From: Saccharum officinarum | Taxonomy: Eukaryota; Streptophyta; Magnoliopsida; Poales; Poaceae | Direction of reading: 5' to 3' | DNA: 64,000 nucleotides | Assembly (NCBI GenBank): GCA_020631735.1 | Contig: CM036215.1 | Location: 11,496,346 to 11,560,345 of the forward strand | Part shown: positions 1 through 9,922 of the stretch, piece after piece | How positions within the stretch are numbered: the first letter of the stretch is position 1 | Layout: each line of letters starts with the position of its first letter | Position numbers and translations under genes: made by a program | The notes under the pieces: model-generated | Databases searched by the model: none | What the model saw: the letters and a program-made list of their open reading frames with translations, nothing else | What the model was told of the DNA's origin: nothing

Positions 1-933
1 ATGCCATAATCGCAGCAACCAATTTGTAAATATTTGTGGCTCCAACACATGCTAAAAAGTAGAATTGAATATGTTTTGAACACACATCACAGTCAGTCAG
101 TCAGATCAGGAAACCCTCCAAGCCATCACAAAGAAAACTGCACACATATTAAGACTCTCTCCCCCTCACACACACCCGAATTTCATTGGAGCACATAAAA
201 ACGCTCTATGTAGCATGTAGGAGTATCCGTGTTTTTTCACATAGACGCTCTCCACCTCTCTATGAGATTAAGGGAGTGTTTGGTTGATGAAATGCAGTAG
301 TCTATTACTATCTTACTTCTTTTTTTAGTTTGTGGAATGAAATGAGTTCATGTATCACCACTCTATTTCTCACAAAGCCTATCTTTGGGGGTAGAGCTCG
401 AGCTCCCTAAACAATGCCCACCATCCGGATTAGGTAAATGCGTGATGGAAATGGAACGAATATGCATGGTGCGTACATTTTTATGCCTTTCTTTGCATGA
501 TGAAATCTAGCTGAATCGTGATGATGGAACTGAACCCCGATGCGTTAATGGCAACAGACGCAGATGCAGATGCAAGGACTCAACATTGAAATGCGGATAT
601 AGGCTATTTGGTGGAGTTTTTATCTGCACTAGTTCCTCCAGGCGACCCTCTTACCCATCGCGCACGCTGTTACAGATACGGGCTCACATTATCTTGTTCT
701 CCTTCCACGGGTCTTCTTCCTCAGCAGCACCAGCCCCGCCCCCGCTCGGGCCACCGCCAACCTCGCTGGATTCTAGCAAAATCAAAACTATATCGATAAC
801 ATAGTGACAGAATATTTATTTATTAGTAAAAATTTAACAGTCTATAGAACTATAATATTTTATTTATCATTTATATTTGTTTTATAAGAATAAATGGATA
901 AGAAAAGAAAATGGAAAAAAAATGCTGGCGTAA
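1..933. other. Unassigned intergenic DNA
   Basis: I see no gene here. The stretch is AT-rich with short, low-complexity open frames that do not resemble any protein family I know. A phrase near 271-285 (a GGGAGTGTTTGGTTG-like end) resembles the terminus of grass MITEs, but I could not find a matching inverted end, so no element is called. Confidence 0.5.
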
Positions 934-1198
934 TAGAATAGAGGGCTATACTAGTGCCTAGATATCCGGATGGACCCACGCGTCCGGATGCCCATGCATG
1001 TTGCTGCGCCTGATGCGCCCCATGCCTCCTCTTGCTTTATCTTTTTTGGAAACACGCGCCTCCCCCTGCTGCTGTTGTTGTGCCCCACACCTCCTCCTCC
1101 TGCTGCGCCCCACGCATCCTCCGACCCGACCAGTTGCATGCGAGAGACAAAGAACACATCGCGTACCTCAATACGAGAGAAAGAGCATAGAGCGCGTG

Positions 1199-3469
1199 TG
1201 TAAGGTCCTAGATGGCTAGAGGGGGGGTGAATAGCCTATAAAAAATTCTACAAGCACCACTAAGCAAACTTGTTAGAATAACAAACGGCGTAAAGCGAGT
1301 TTTGCTTAGCCAAAGGTTGTGATGCAAGCCTCCTATCCACAAGTCTAGTAGATTATGATCTCTAGTTCACACAAGTGCTATGTCACTAATTTTACACTAG
1401 AGAACAAGCTAACAACACTACTAGCCAATCTACTACAAGAGCAACACAAGATAATCTAGTAAAGATAAATGCAAGAGATAGGATTGTGAATCTTATACCG
1501 ACGGTGGAGTGAAGATGTTGCCAATCACCAAGATGATATACAATCAATTAATATTGACAACAACACAATATGTAGACCAATCACCGGGAGACAAGAGACA
1601 CAATATTTTTGTTCACCCGGTGTTCACTTGTGCACCGACAAGCTACGTCACCGGTTGTGTCGACCAACACTTAGATGGTTCCTCGGTGTGACCCTCAAGT
1701 CACTTGCCCCTCAAGGCACGCCCCGCAAGGCACCGCAAGACTCCACTCTCAAGTGAGGTAACTCAATGACACGCGCAATGTAATAGAGTTGCTTTTGGCG
1801 TCCCGCCGAGGAAAGCACAAGAACCTCTTACAATCAACCGGAGGTGGCCAAGAACAATCACCTTCTCTTGCCAACGCCTCCAACAATCTCCAAGCCGGCT
1901 AGGAGCGGTACTCTCCAAGAGTAACAAGAAATCCACCGGCTCAACCACCCACAAGTGCCACTAGATGCCCTCAAGCTATGCAATGCACTTTGGGATCACT
2001 CAATCTCACTTTTGATTTGCAATCAAGCAAGGGAGATGAGTGGGAGGAGTTGTTCTAGCTCAAAGGATGCACAAGTATGTTAGAAATGCCAAGCTCCCTC
2101 CCCAAGGGCCGGCCAACAAGTATTTATAAGCAACCCATCCAAATAGAGCCGTTACAACTCCACTTACGATTTTCGCGGGACCACCGGACGCGCCGGTGGT
2201 AACTCACCGGACGCGCTCAACCGCGTCCGGTGCCCCTCCGACATCCGCGTGTCCTCCGAATTTCAAATTCGTCCGTTAGATCCTCCAACGGTCACTGCGC
2301 GCCAACGGTCAAACGACCCACCGGACGCGCTGCTGCGAACCACCGGACGCGCCGGTGCGCACAGTACCCGCGCCCGCGAAGCCATCACCGGACGCGCTCC
2401 TCGCAACCACCGGACGCCACAGTACCCGCGTCCGGTGCGAGTCCAGTAAGCGCCCGAGACCACCGGACGCGTCCGATGGTGTGTCACCGGACGCGCACCG
2501 CGTCCGATGACTTCGTGACTCGCTGTTCGCCAGACCGGACGCGCCGGTCCCGTGGGTCACCGGACGCGCCGGTGTCAAACCCTAGCCCGCGCGCCTGATG
2601 CCCGCGCTGCACTGACCGGACGCGCCGGTCCACAGTGACCGCGTCCGGTGCAGCGTCCGGTGCGGCGTCCGGTGCTCCGTCCAGTCACTTCCGTGACCGC
2701 GTTCGCCTCCGTTTCTTTTCCGACTTCCGGCGCAATGGAAAATAGGCATTTCACTTCTCCGAAATCGCCTGAATCCCGCGCTCGCACGCTCGGCGGGAGG
2801 GAGAGAGGAACCCAAACCTCTCTATACCCGCAAACCACAGCGCGACCAACGCCACCTTTGCAAATGTGCCAACACCATCAAGTGTACATCTCCATGTGCT
2901 TGTGTGTTAGCATTTTCTCAATCATTTTCAAAGGTTTTCCAATTAGCTCACTAGGCCCTACATGCAATGCACTTCATGAATTCACCTAGTGGCACCCATG
3001 CGTCGAATAACCGATAAGACTTCCCCTCTTAATAGTTCGGCTATCGACCCTAAACCACTCACACCCTCTATGGTGTCTTGAGTGTAAAACAAAATGGCCC
3101 TATGGTTATACCTTTGCCTTGAGCCCATTTTGTTTCTCCAAATGATATGATCCACTTCATATCATCACATGACCATCTCGATCCATCGACCTTGACTTCA
3201 CTTGCTCTTTACCGTTGCATCGGTCCATCGGCGCCAAGTCTTGCTCAAGCTTCACCATCGCATGGTCCTTCGCTTCGAAGCCTCGACTTGCCCTTCACCT
3301 TTACAACCGGTCCATCGAGCCAAGCCTCATCTTGGTCTTCACCATCTTGGTCACATGAGTTAATGTCATGTCTCATATTCAACGACCACCTTTATCTAAA
3401 TCATCCACTTAGATACAAAGGTTAGTCCTAGGTTTCATCAATTAGCCAAAACCAAACTAGGGACTTTCA
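1199..3469 (-). repeat. 3' LTR of the Copia element
   Basis: This 2271-bp terminal repeat runs from TGTAAGGTCC to GGGACTTTCA on the plus strand. It matches 9923-12193 across its whole length at a constant offset of 8724 bases, with one substitution noticed at 2552. On the element's sense strand a TATAAATA box lies at 2121-2128, with a GGCCGGCC word close by at about 2108-2115. A dense cluster of GC-rich motifs sits just upstream of that box. Open frames inside this LTR are motif-repeat artefacts and are not called. Confidence 0.95.
2171..2680. repeat. Cluster of ACCGGACGCG / CGCGTCCGGT motifs in the U3 region of the LTR
   Basis: About sixteen copies of a CCGGACGC core occur in both orientations within roughly 500 bp, often as ACCGGACGCGCCGGT or near CGGACGCGTCCG. 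The same cluster is at 10895-11404 in the other LTR. In the element's sense direction it lies immediately upstream of the TATA box, so it occupies the promoter/enhancer part of U3. It is extremely CpG-rich. Function is unknown. A transcription-factor or chromatin target array is only inference. Confidence 0.8.
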
Positions 3470-4583
3470 ATCTCCCCCTTTTTGGTAATTGATGACAACC
3501 CTCACAAAGATGATTTTGATAATAAAAGTTTTGAACTTGTCATACTTGTCCAATCATTTTGCTCATAAGTAAAGTTTGGACAATTATCACAAGCTCGGTT
3601 TTGGTAGCATTAGCTCCCCCTACATATGTGCATAGAGTTTGGATTGAAAGCTTTTGCACATATGCATGGATAGAAGTGTTGGGAGAGTAATTCTACCAAA
3701 ATGATGCTAAGGTGTAAGAAATGGACCTTTGAAGCGTGATACCAATCGGAGTTGCCTTTTACACCATCCTTAGCATCATGAAGTAACTAGACAACCATCA
3801 AAACTCAAGAACCCCGTGAGATCAACATTATATATAAAGGTTCTTGGACCACTTGTAAAAACAACCTTAGGCAAGTCTAGATACCACAAGTAAAACTATT
3901 CCTATGCATGCTAGTAGATCATTTCATCATCCAAGTTCTATACTAGCATTGCACCACACAAGCATGTATATTGAATGTAAATACATGTGCAATGAGCAAG
4001 TCATATGAAAATGCACAAACAAATGCAACAACTTTGTTTATGAGCTTGCTCCCCCTACTTGTGTGCATCAAAAATTTTATTTACCCCTTTTACCCCTTTA
4101 TCATGTTGAATCATCTTTTTCTCTCCCCCTTTGTCAACAACTTACCCAAAAATGGGATCAAATTGTGGAGAGAAGAAAAATGTTTAATGGAGTAGGTTAA
4201 AATTTATCAAATTTGGTTCAACCTAGAACACTTGCCAAAGATATTTAATTCGATTTGAACCAAAGACAAGCTTCTTCACACCTCATAATAAGGGTTATCT
4301 TGCCTATGTTGAATTAAACACTTATAGCAAATCTTCTAGATTCAACACTAGGTTTGCAATCTCACAAACATGTCATATGCCACCACTAGATCAAATCAAA
4401 CATAGAGGCAATAGTGGTAACATATGTCCATCAAATTCATTTGATTTATCATGAATGCTCATGCATACCACTTATTATGTCTATATGCTCTAGCAAGTCC
4501 TTAGCATAGGATGAATGACATGTCAATCAACTTTACCTTGCAATGTCGAAGGAGAGGCATGTCAATAAGTGAGTGGGGTGCAT
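3470..4583 (-). other. Non-coding 3' region of the Copia element with polypurine tract
   Basis: The 1.1 kb between the end of pol and the 3' LTR has no open frame of interest. The bases touching the LTR (3470-3485) read ccaaaaagggggagat on the element strand, a good polypurine tract for plus-strand priming. Similar CTCCCCCT words occur at several other places in this stretch. No envelope-like reading frame, as reported in some SIRE elements, is visible. Confidence 0.75.
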
Positions 4584-5477
4584 TCAACTCATGTTTGAGA
4601 AATCAAGAATGTTCAATTCATTCCTTAGCTTGCAAAACCTTCTCTCATCAAGTGGCTTAGTGAGAATATCGGCAAGTTGATCATCGGTGCCAACACTTTC
4701 AATGGCAATATCTCCCTTTTGTTGATGATCTCTAATGAAATGATGTCTTATGTCAATATGCTTTGTTCTTCCATGTTGAACCGGGTTTTGTATCATCTTG
4801 ATTGCACTCTCATTATCACATAGCAATGGCACATTCTTAAAGTTGAGACCATAATCCTTCAAAGTTGATTTCATCCATAGCAATTGTGCACAACAACTCC
4901 CCGCACTCACATATTCGGCTTCGGCGGTAGAGATTGCCACACTATTTTGTTTCTTTGAGGACCATGACACAAGTGATCTTCCAAGTAATTGACATGTGCC
5001 ACTTGTGCTCTTTCTATTGATCTTGCAACCCCCATAGTCGGAGTCCGAATATCCAATCAATTCAAACTTTGACCCCTTGGGATACCATAGTCCAACATCT
5101 CTTGTTTGCTTCAAGTACCTCAATATTCTCTTTGCGGCCGTGAGATGACTCTCTCTAGGTGAGGCTTGATATCTAGCACACATGCAAACACTAAACATGA
5201 CATCCGGCCTTGATGCGGTGACATAGAGTAGACTTCCAATCAAAGACCGATATTCCTTTTGATTCACCATATTGCCATCAAGATCACTATCCAAATTGCC
5301 ACTTGTACCCATTGGAGTTGAAATTGGCTTTGCATCTTGCATTCCAAACTTCTTCAACATGTCCCTTATGTATTTCCCTTGACTCACAAATGTCCCATTC
5401 TTCAATTGCTTTACTTGGAGACCAAGGAAGTAGCTAAGTTCACCAATCATAGACATTTCAAACTCTTTGGCCATCAT
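4584..5477 (-). pseudogene. pol: Copia pol, C-terminal part: end of reverse transcriptase plus RNase H
   Basis: This 297-residue frame begins MMAKEFEMSMIGELSYFLGL, the segment that in Copia elements follows the YVDD motif of reverse transcriptase. It continues into RNase H with the typical phrases DSDYGG, TAEAEYV, LLCDNESA and HGRTKHIDIRHHF. It overlaps the upstream pol frame by four bases in a different phase, so it is not an independent gene. It is the downstream half of pol separated by a one-base deletion in a T run near 5518-5520. It ends with a normal stop before the 3' non-coding region. In an undamaged element it would be part of the polyprotein that copies genomic RNA into cDNA. It is recognised with confidence. 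Whether the frameshift is real or a homopolymer sequencing error cannot be told here. Confidence 0.9.
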
Positions 5478-7744
5478 AGCACCAAATTCTTCACAATAAG
5501 CTTGTTCGGTTGATCCAAAATGATGTCATCAACATATATTTGCACTATGAATAGATCATTCCCAATCTTCTTGGTGAATAGAGTTGTATCAACCTTGCCC
5601 ATCTTGAATCCCTTAGAGAGAAGGAAATCTCTTAGCCTCTCATACCATGCTCTAGGTGCTTGCTTTAAGCCATATAAAGCCTTCTTCAACTTGTACACAT
5701 GGTTGGGTTTCTTGTCATCTTCAAATCCGGGCGGTTGCTCAACAAAGACTAACTCATTGATAATCCCATTTAGAAATGCACTTTTGACATCCATTTGATA
5801 TAGTTTGATGTTGTGTGCACAAGCATAAGCCAATAGAATCCTTATTGCCTCCAATCTTGCCACGGGAGCATATGTTTCATCATAGTCAAGACCTTCTACT
5901 TGAGTGTAACCTTGAGCAACTAGTCTTGCTTTGTTTCTCACTACAATGCCATCTTGATCTTGCTTGTTTTTGAACACCCACTTGGTTCCAATCACATTGT
6001 AGTCATTTGGCCTTTCTACCAACTCCCAAACATCATTTCTTGTGAAATTATTAAGCTCTTCTTGCATAGCCATGATCCAATCGGCATCCCTCAAAGCTTC
6101 TTCTATCTTCTTTGGTTCTATGGTTGACACAAATGATGCATGCTCACAAAACATAGCCAATCTTGATCTTGTTTGCACACCACTTCTAATATCACCAATA
6201 ACACTATCAATGGGGTGATCTCTTGCAACATGTTGTGGTTGGAGTACTTGCACTTGATTGCTTGAGCTTGGTTGATCACTTGATGTATCTTGATGAGATG
6301 TACTAGCACCATGATTTTGCACTTGAGAGTCACTAACTAGCTTGAATGGTGAATTGAGCACTTGATCTTTATCATCTTGAATATCAATTACTTGCTTTGC
6401 TCTAATGTCTCCAATATCCATGTTCTTCATTGCTTCCACTAATAGAGTTCCACCAACATCATCTAGATTCTCTTCTTCATCTTGTGACCCATTGGTTTCA
6501 TCAAATTGCACATCATGGACTTCTTCTAGAATGCCACTTGAGTTGTTCCAAACTCTATAAGCTTTGCTTGTAGTTGAATATCCAAGTAGGAACCCCTCAT
6601 CACATCTTTTGTCAAACTTTCCCAATCTAGTGCCCTTCTTCAAGATATAGCATTTGCAACCAAACACCCTAAAGTAAGAAATATTGGGCTTTCTTCCATG
6701 AAGTAACTCATATGGGGTCTTCTCTAGCAATGGATGACAATATAATCTATTGATGTAGTAGCAAGCGGTATTGATTGCTTCATCCCAAAAAGATTGACTC
6801 ACATTGTACTCATGAAGCATTGATCTAGCCATATCAAGCAATGTTCTATTCTTCCTCTCAACTAGGCCATTTGATTGTGGAGTGTACTTGGCCGAGAATT
6901 GATGTCCAATACCATAATGATCACAAAGTTCTTCAATTCTTGTATTCTTGAACTCACTTCCATTGTCACTTCTCACTTTCTTGATTCTAATCTCAAACTC
7001 ATTGTGAACTCTAGTGAGAAATGTCTTGAAGGTGTCAAACACTTCACTTTTGTCACTAAGAAAGAATACCCATGTGAATCTTGTGAAGTCATCCACTATG
7101 ACAAAGCCATACTTGTTGCCACCTATGCTTGTATATGTTGTTGGTCCAAATAGATCCATGTGCATCAATTCAAATGCTTTGCATGTGCTCATTGTACTCT
7201 TCTTTGGATGTGAGCTTCCAACTTGCTTTCCGGCTTGACATGCACTACAAAGCTTATTCTTCTCAAATTCAACATCTTTCAAACCATTGACAAGATTGTG
7301 AGTTGTAAGCTTCTTCAATTGTTTCATGCCAACATGACCAAGCCTTCTATGCCAAAGCCAACCCATGCTTGATTTGGAGACTAAGCAAGTTGTCAAAGAA
7401 GTTTCTCTAGCATTGAAGTCAACTAGGTAGAGATTCTCATATCTAAAACCCTTGAATGCCACATTTGAACCATCCACACTAATGACATCCACATCATCAA
7501 CCCCAAAGATGCATTTGTAACCAAGATCACATATTTGTGCCACGGATAGAAGATTGAAATCCAAGCTTTCAACTAGCAACACATTGGAGATACTCAAGTC
7601 ATTTGATATTGCAATCTTGCCCAAGCCAATAACCTTGCCTTTCTTGTTATTGCCAAATGTGATAGAATCAACACCACTATCATTGTCATTGATTGAGTCA
7701 AACATTCTTGATGTACCGGTCATGTGTTGAGTGCACCCACTATC
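5474..7744 (-). pseudogene. pol: Copia pol: protease end, integrase and most of reverse transcriptase
   Basis: The protease active-site motif DSGCTQH (7724-7744) precedes the first methionine, and the open frame continues for 749 residues to 5474. In that frame, residues about 125-165 hold the HHCC zinc site (WHRRLGH...CSAC). The integrase catalytic triad is D190 (MDLFGP), D253 (RSDNGSEF) and E289 (LVERKN), with DD35E spacing. Reverse transcriptase follows, with QMDVKSAFLNG, LYGLKQAPRAW and IYVDDI. Just after YVDDI the frame is lost by one missing base in a T run, giving a short false tail. All catalytic residues named are present, so the coding potential is nearly intact. The role is proteolytic maturation, cDNA synthesis and integration. 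Confidence in identity is high. Its present function is doubtful. Confidence 0.93.
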
Positions 7745-7834
7745 AATAATCCAATGCCTTCCTCCGGCTTTGTAATTGACCTACAAGCAAATCAATGAAG
7801 CTTAGGTACCCATTTTTGCTTGGGTCCTTGTAGG
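7724..7834 (-). other. Gag-protease junction with stop codons and apparent frame change
   Basis: Gag ends at a stop at 7835 shortly after the phrase AIWVPKE. The protease motif resumes about 90 bases downstream, with three in-frame stops between. A conserved-looking linker continues in the +1 phase for some residues past the gag stop. This could be a natural recoding or splicing arrangement for making Pol, or a one-base lesion. I cannot choose between these without comparing other copies of the family. Confidence 0.6.
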
Positions 7835-9862
7835 TTAGTAACTAAGCTCTTTTGGTACCCAAATAGCCTTCTTCTTTGGGCCAACAATGGGTGTACCAAT
7901 AAACTTAGCTTGCACACCCTTCACACCTTTGGTAAGCACATAGCAAGAATCAAAAGGTATAGCATTAACGAATTTCTTGCTTTGGTTCTTTTTATTGCAA
8001 TTTTGCTCTAGGTGCCCAACTTGCTTGCATCTATTGCAAAACCGACCATTGCTCTTCACAAAGCTAGGCTTTGGAGTTGCAAAGGCCGACTTGCCTTTCT
8101 TGGGGGTGTAGCCCAATCCCTCTTTGTTAAGAGAGAACCTTTGGCTACCCAAGCACTTAAGCAAGCGGGCCTCACCACCATAGGCCTTGCCTAGGGCGTG
8201 AGTGAGCTCATCCACCTTTCTCTTGAGAGTCTCATTCTCAACCATTAGTGAGGCATCACAAGTGAAACCATCACTAGTAGTGGAGGTAGAGTTAGTGGTG
8301 GTGGATGAAGAGCTACAAGAAGGGTTAGTATTTGACATGATGATAGGTTCATTAAAGGATTCATCAATTATATCACATGTAACACCTATATCACATGATA
8401 CAACAACCTCTTTCTTTGCTTGTTGCTCAAGTAGCAATGAGTGAGCTTTTTCAAGCTTGGAATGAGCCTTATCAAGATCCTCATGGTCTTCCACTAGACT
8501 CTCATGAGTGGTCTTAAGCTCACCAAGAACTTTCTCAAGTATTCCTACTTTCATTGAAAGCTTCTTGCACTCCTTGTTCTTGGCAATAGCTATGTCTCTA
8601 GTTTGTTGCAACAAGTCATATAGTTGTTCTTTAGTTGGTTCATCATCATCATCATTTTCATTATCATTATTATTATCATTATCACTATTATGAACATATT
8701 CCATTTCACTTTCATCATCACTCTCATCATATAATACCTTAGCTTCTTTGGCCATGAAGCACGAAGAGGATGAATCAAATAGTGATGGCTTCTTGTTGAT
8801 AGCAATGGAAGCAAAAGCCTTGTTGGATGATTCTTCTTCTTCTTCATCATCATCACTTTCCCAAGTGGCCACATAGACTCCATTCTTGCCTTTCTTGAAT
8901 GTTATCTTGGCTTCTTTCTTTTTCTTCTCAAACTTGCCCCTCTTGTTGTTTTTCTTTTTGTCATAGGGACAATCGACTTGAAGATGTTCGGTGCTATCAC
9001 AATTGAAGCACTTCCTTTGTTGCTCATTGCTCTTGAAATTGTCATTTCTCTTTTTGAAGCCTCTTCTCTTAATGAACATGTGACCCATTTTCTTGACTAC
9101 AAAAGCAAATGCCTCATCATCAATTTCATAATCTTCATCTTCATCATTGTCTTCTTCTTCTTCAATGATGGTAGCTTTGCCCTTGGAGGAGGTGGCCTTA
9201 AATGCCACGATCTTCTTCTTCTTTTCATCTTCCACCTTCTCCTTGTCATCAACATCTTGATCATATTTGTCATAGGTTAATACTTCACCAAGCAAATCAT
9301 TAGGCTTCATTGCTTCAAGCCCATCTCTTTGCAACATCATGATCAACATCTTGAATCTTCTAGGTAAGCTCAATAAGAACTTGTGACAAAAATCTTGATC
9401 TTGAGTCTTGTGCCCTAAGCTCTTGAGATCATTGACTATCACTTGCAATCTATGAAACATTTCAATGATTGTTTCATCATCCTTTTTCTTGAAGTTCTCA
9501 AACTCACTCTTGAGCCCATATAGCTTGGCACTCTTCACAACCTTAGTGCCTTCATATGTCTCACTCAACCTTGTCCATACTTCACTAGCCAATTCCAAAT
9601 CTTTGATGCCCTCAAACACTTTTGTGTCAATACCATTATAGAGTGTATTGAGAGCCATTCTATTGCATGTTCTATTTGCTCTATCTTCATCGGTGAGATG
9701 ATTGGGATCAATGATAGCAAAATCATTCTCGGTGACTTGCAATACTCTCTCATGAATAGAACCAAGGTACATTGTCATCTTTCTCTTCCAATGAGCAAAA
9801 GAACTAACACCATCAAAGAACGGTGGTTTGCCCCCAACATGATTGAACACAATTTGAGCCAT
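7835..9862 (-). CDS. gag: Copia Gag nucleocapsid-like polyprotein
   Basis: This is an intact 675-residue frame starting at the ATG at 9862, only 60 bases inside the 5' LTR. The N-terminal 200 residues are of the Copia gag (DUF4219/UBN2) type, with FDGVSSFAHWKRKM and a helical region around WTRLSETYEGT. An acidic and lysine-rich stretch follows. Then come a CCHC zinc knuckle at residues 285-298 (CFNCDSTEHLQVDC), a long charged coiled-coil-like region with many acidic repeats, and a second knuckle at 609-622 (CNRCKQVGHLEQNC). Gag proteins package the element RNA into virus-like particles in the cytoplasm. Two widely spaced knuckles and this length fit the SIRE/Maximus type. It is the only full-length coding frame in the element. 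Of all proteins in the window it is the one I most expect could still be made. Confidence 0.93.
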   Translation of the reverse strand: MAQIVFNHVGGKPPFFDGVSSFAHWKRKMTMYLGSIHERVLQVTENDFAIIDPNHLTDEDRANRTCNRMALNTLYNGIDTKVFEGIKDLELASEVWTRLSETYEGTKVVKSAKLYGLKSEFENFKKKDDETIIEMFHRLQVIVNDLKSLGHKTQDQDFCHKFLLSLPRRFKMLIMMLQRDGLEAMKPNDLLGEVLTYDKYDQDVDDKEKVEDEKKKKIVAFKATSSKGKATIIEEEEDNDEDEDYEIDDEAFAFVVKKMGHMFIKRRGFKKRNDNFKSNEQQRKCFNCDSTEHLQVDCPYDKKKNNKRGKFEKKKKEAKITFKKGKNGVYVATWESDDDEEEEESSNKAFASIAINKKPSLFDSSSSCFMAKEAKVLYDESDDESEMEYVHNSDNDNNNDNENDDDDEPTKEQLYDLLQQTRDIAIAKNKECKKLSMKVGILEKVLGELKTTHESLVEDHEDLDKAHSKLEKAHSLLLEQQAKKEVVVSCDIGVTCDIIDESFNEPIIMSNTNPSCSSSSTTTNSTSTTSDGFTCDASLMVENETLKRKVDELTHALGKAYGGEARLLKCLGSQRFSLNKEGLGYTPKKGKSAFATPKPSFVKSNGRFCNRCKQVGHLEQNCNKKNQSKKFVNAIPFDSCYVLTKGVKGVQAKFIGTPIVGPKKKAIWVPKELSY

Positions 9863-9907
9863 TTTTCACACCGAAGGATGTTAAGCCTTGATTAAAACGG
9901 TGACCAC

Positions 9908-9920
9908 GGCTCCGATACCA
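9908..9920 (-). promoter_or_regulatory. Primer-binding site, initiator-Met tRNA type
   Basis: On the element strand TGGTATCGGAGCC lies two bases inside the 5' LTR. It resembles the usual plant TGGTATCAGAGC site complementary to the 3' end of initiator methionine tRNA. Its place fixes the element orientation as minus. Confidence 0.85.
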
Positions 9921-9922
9921 CT

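Noticed and set aside
271..420. MITE-like phrase GGGAGTGTTTGGTTG
   Set aside because: No matching inverted terminus or target duplication was found within a reasonable distance.
2230..2838. Overlapping open frames on both strands rich in R, T and G repeats (also at 10954-11562)
   Set aside because: They arise from the CCGGACGCG motif cluster in the LTR, which is open in several frames. Both LTRs show the same set and none resembles a protein family.
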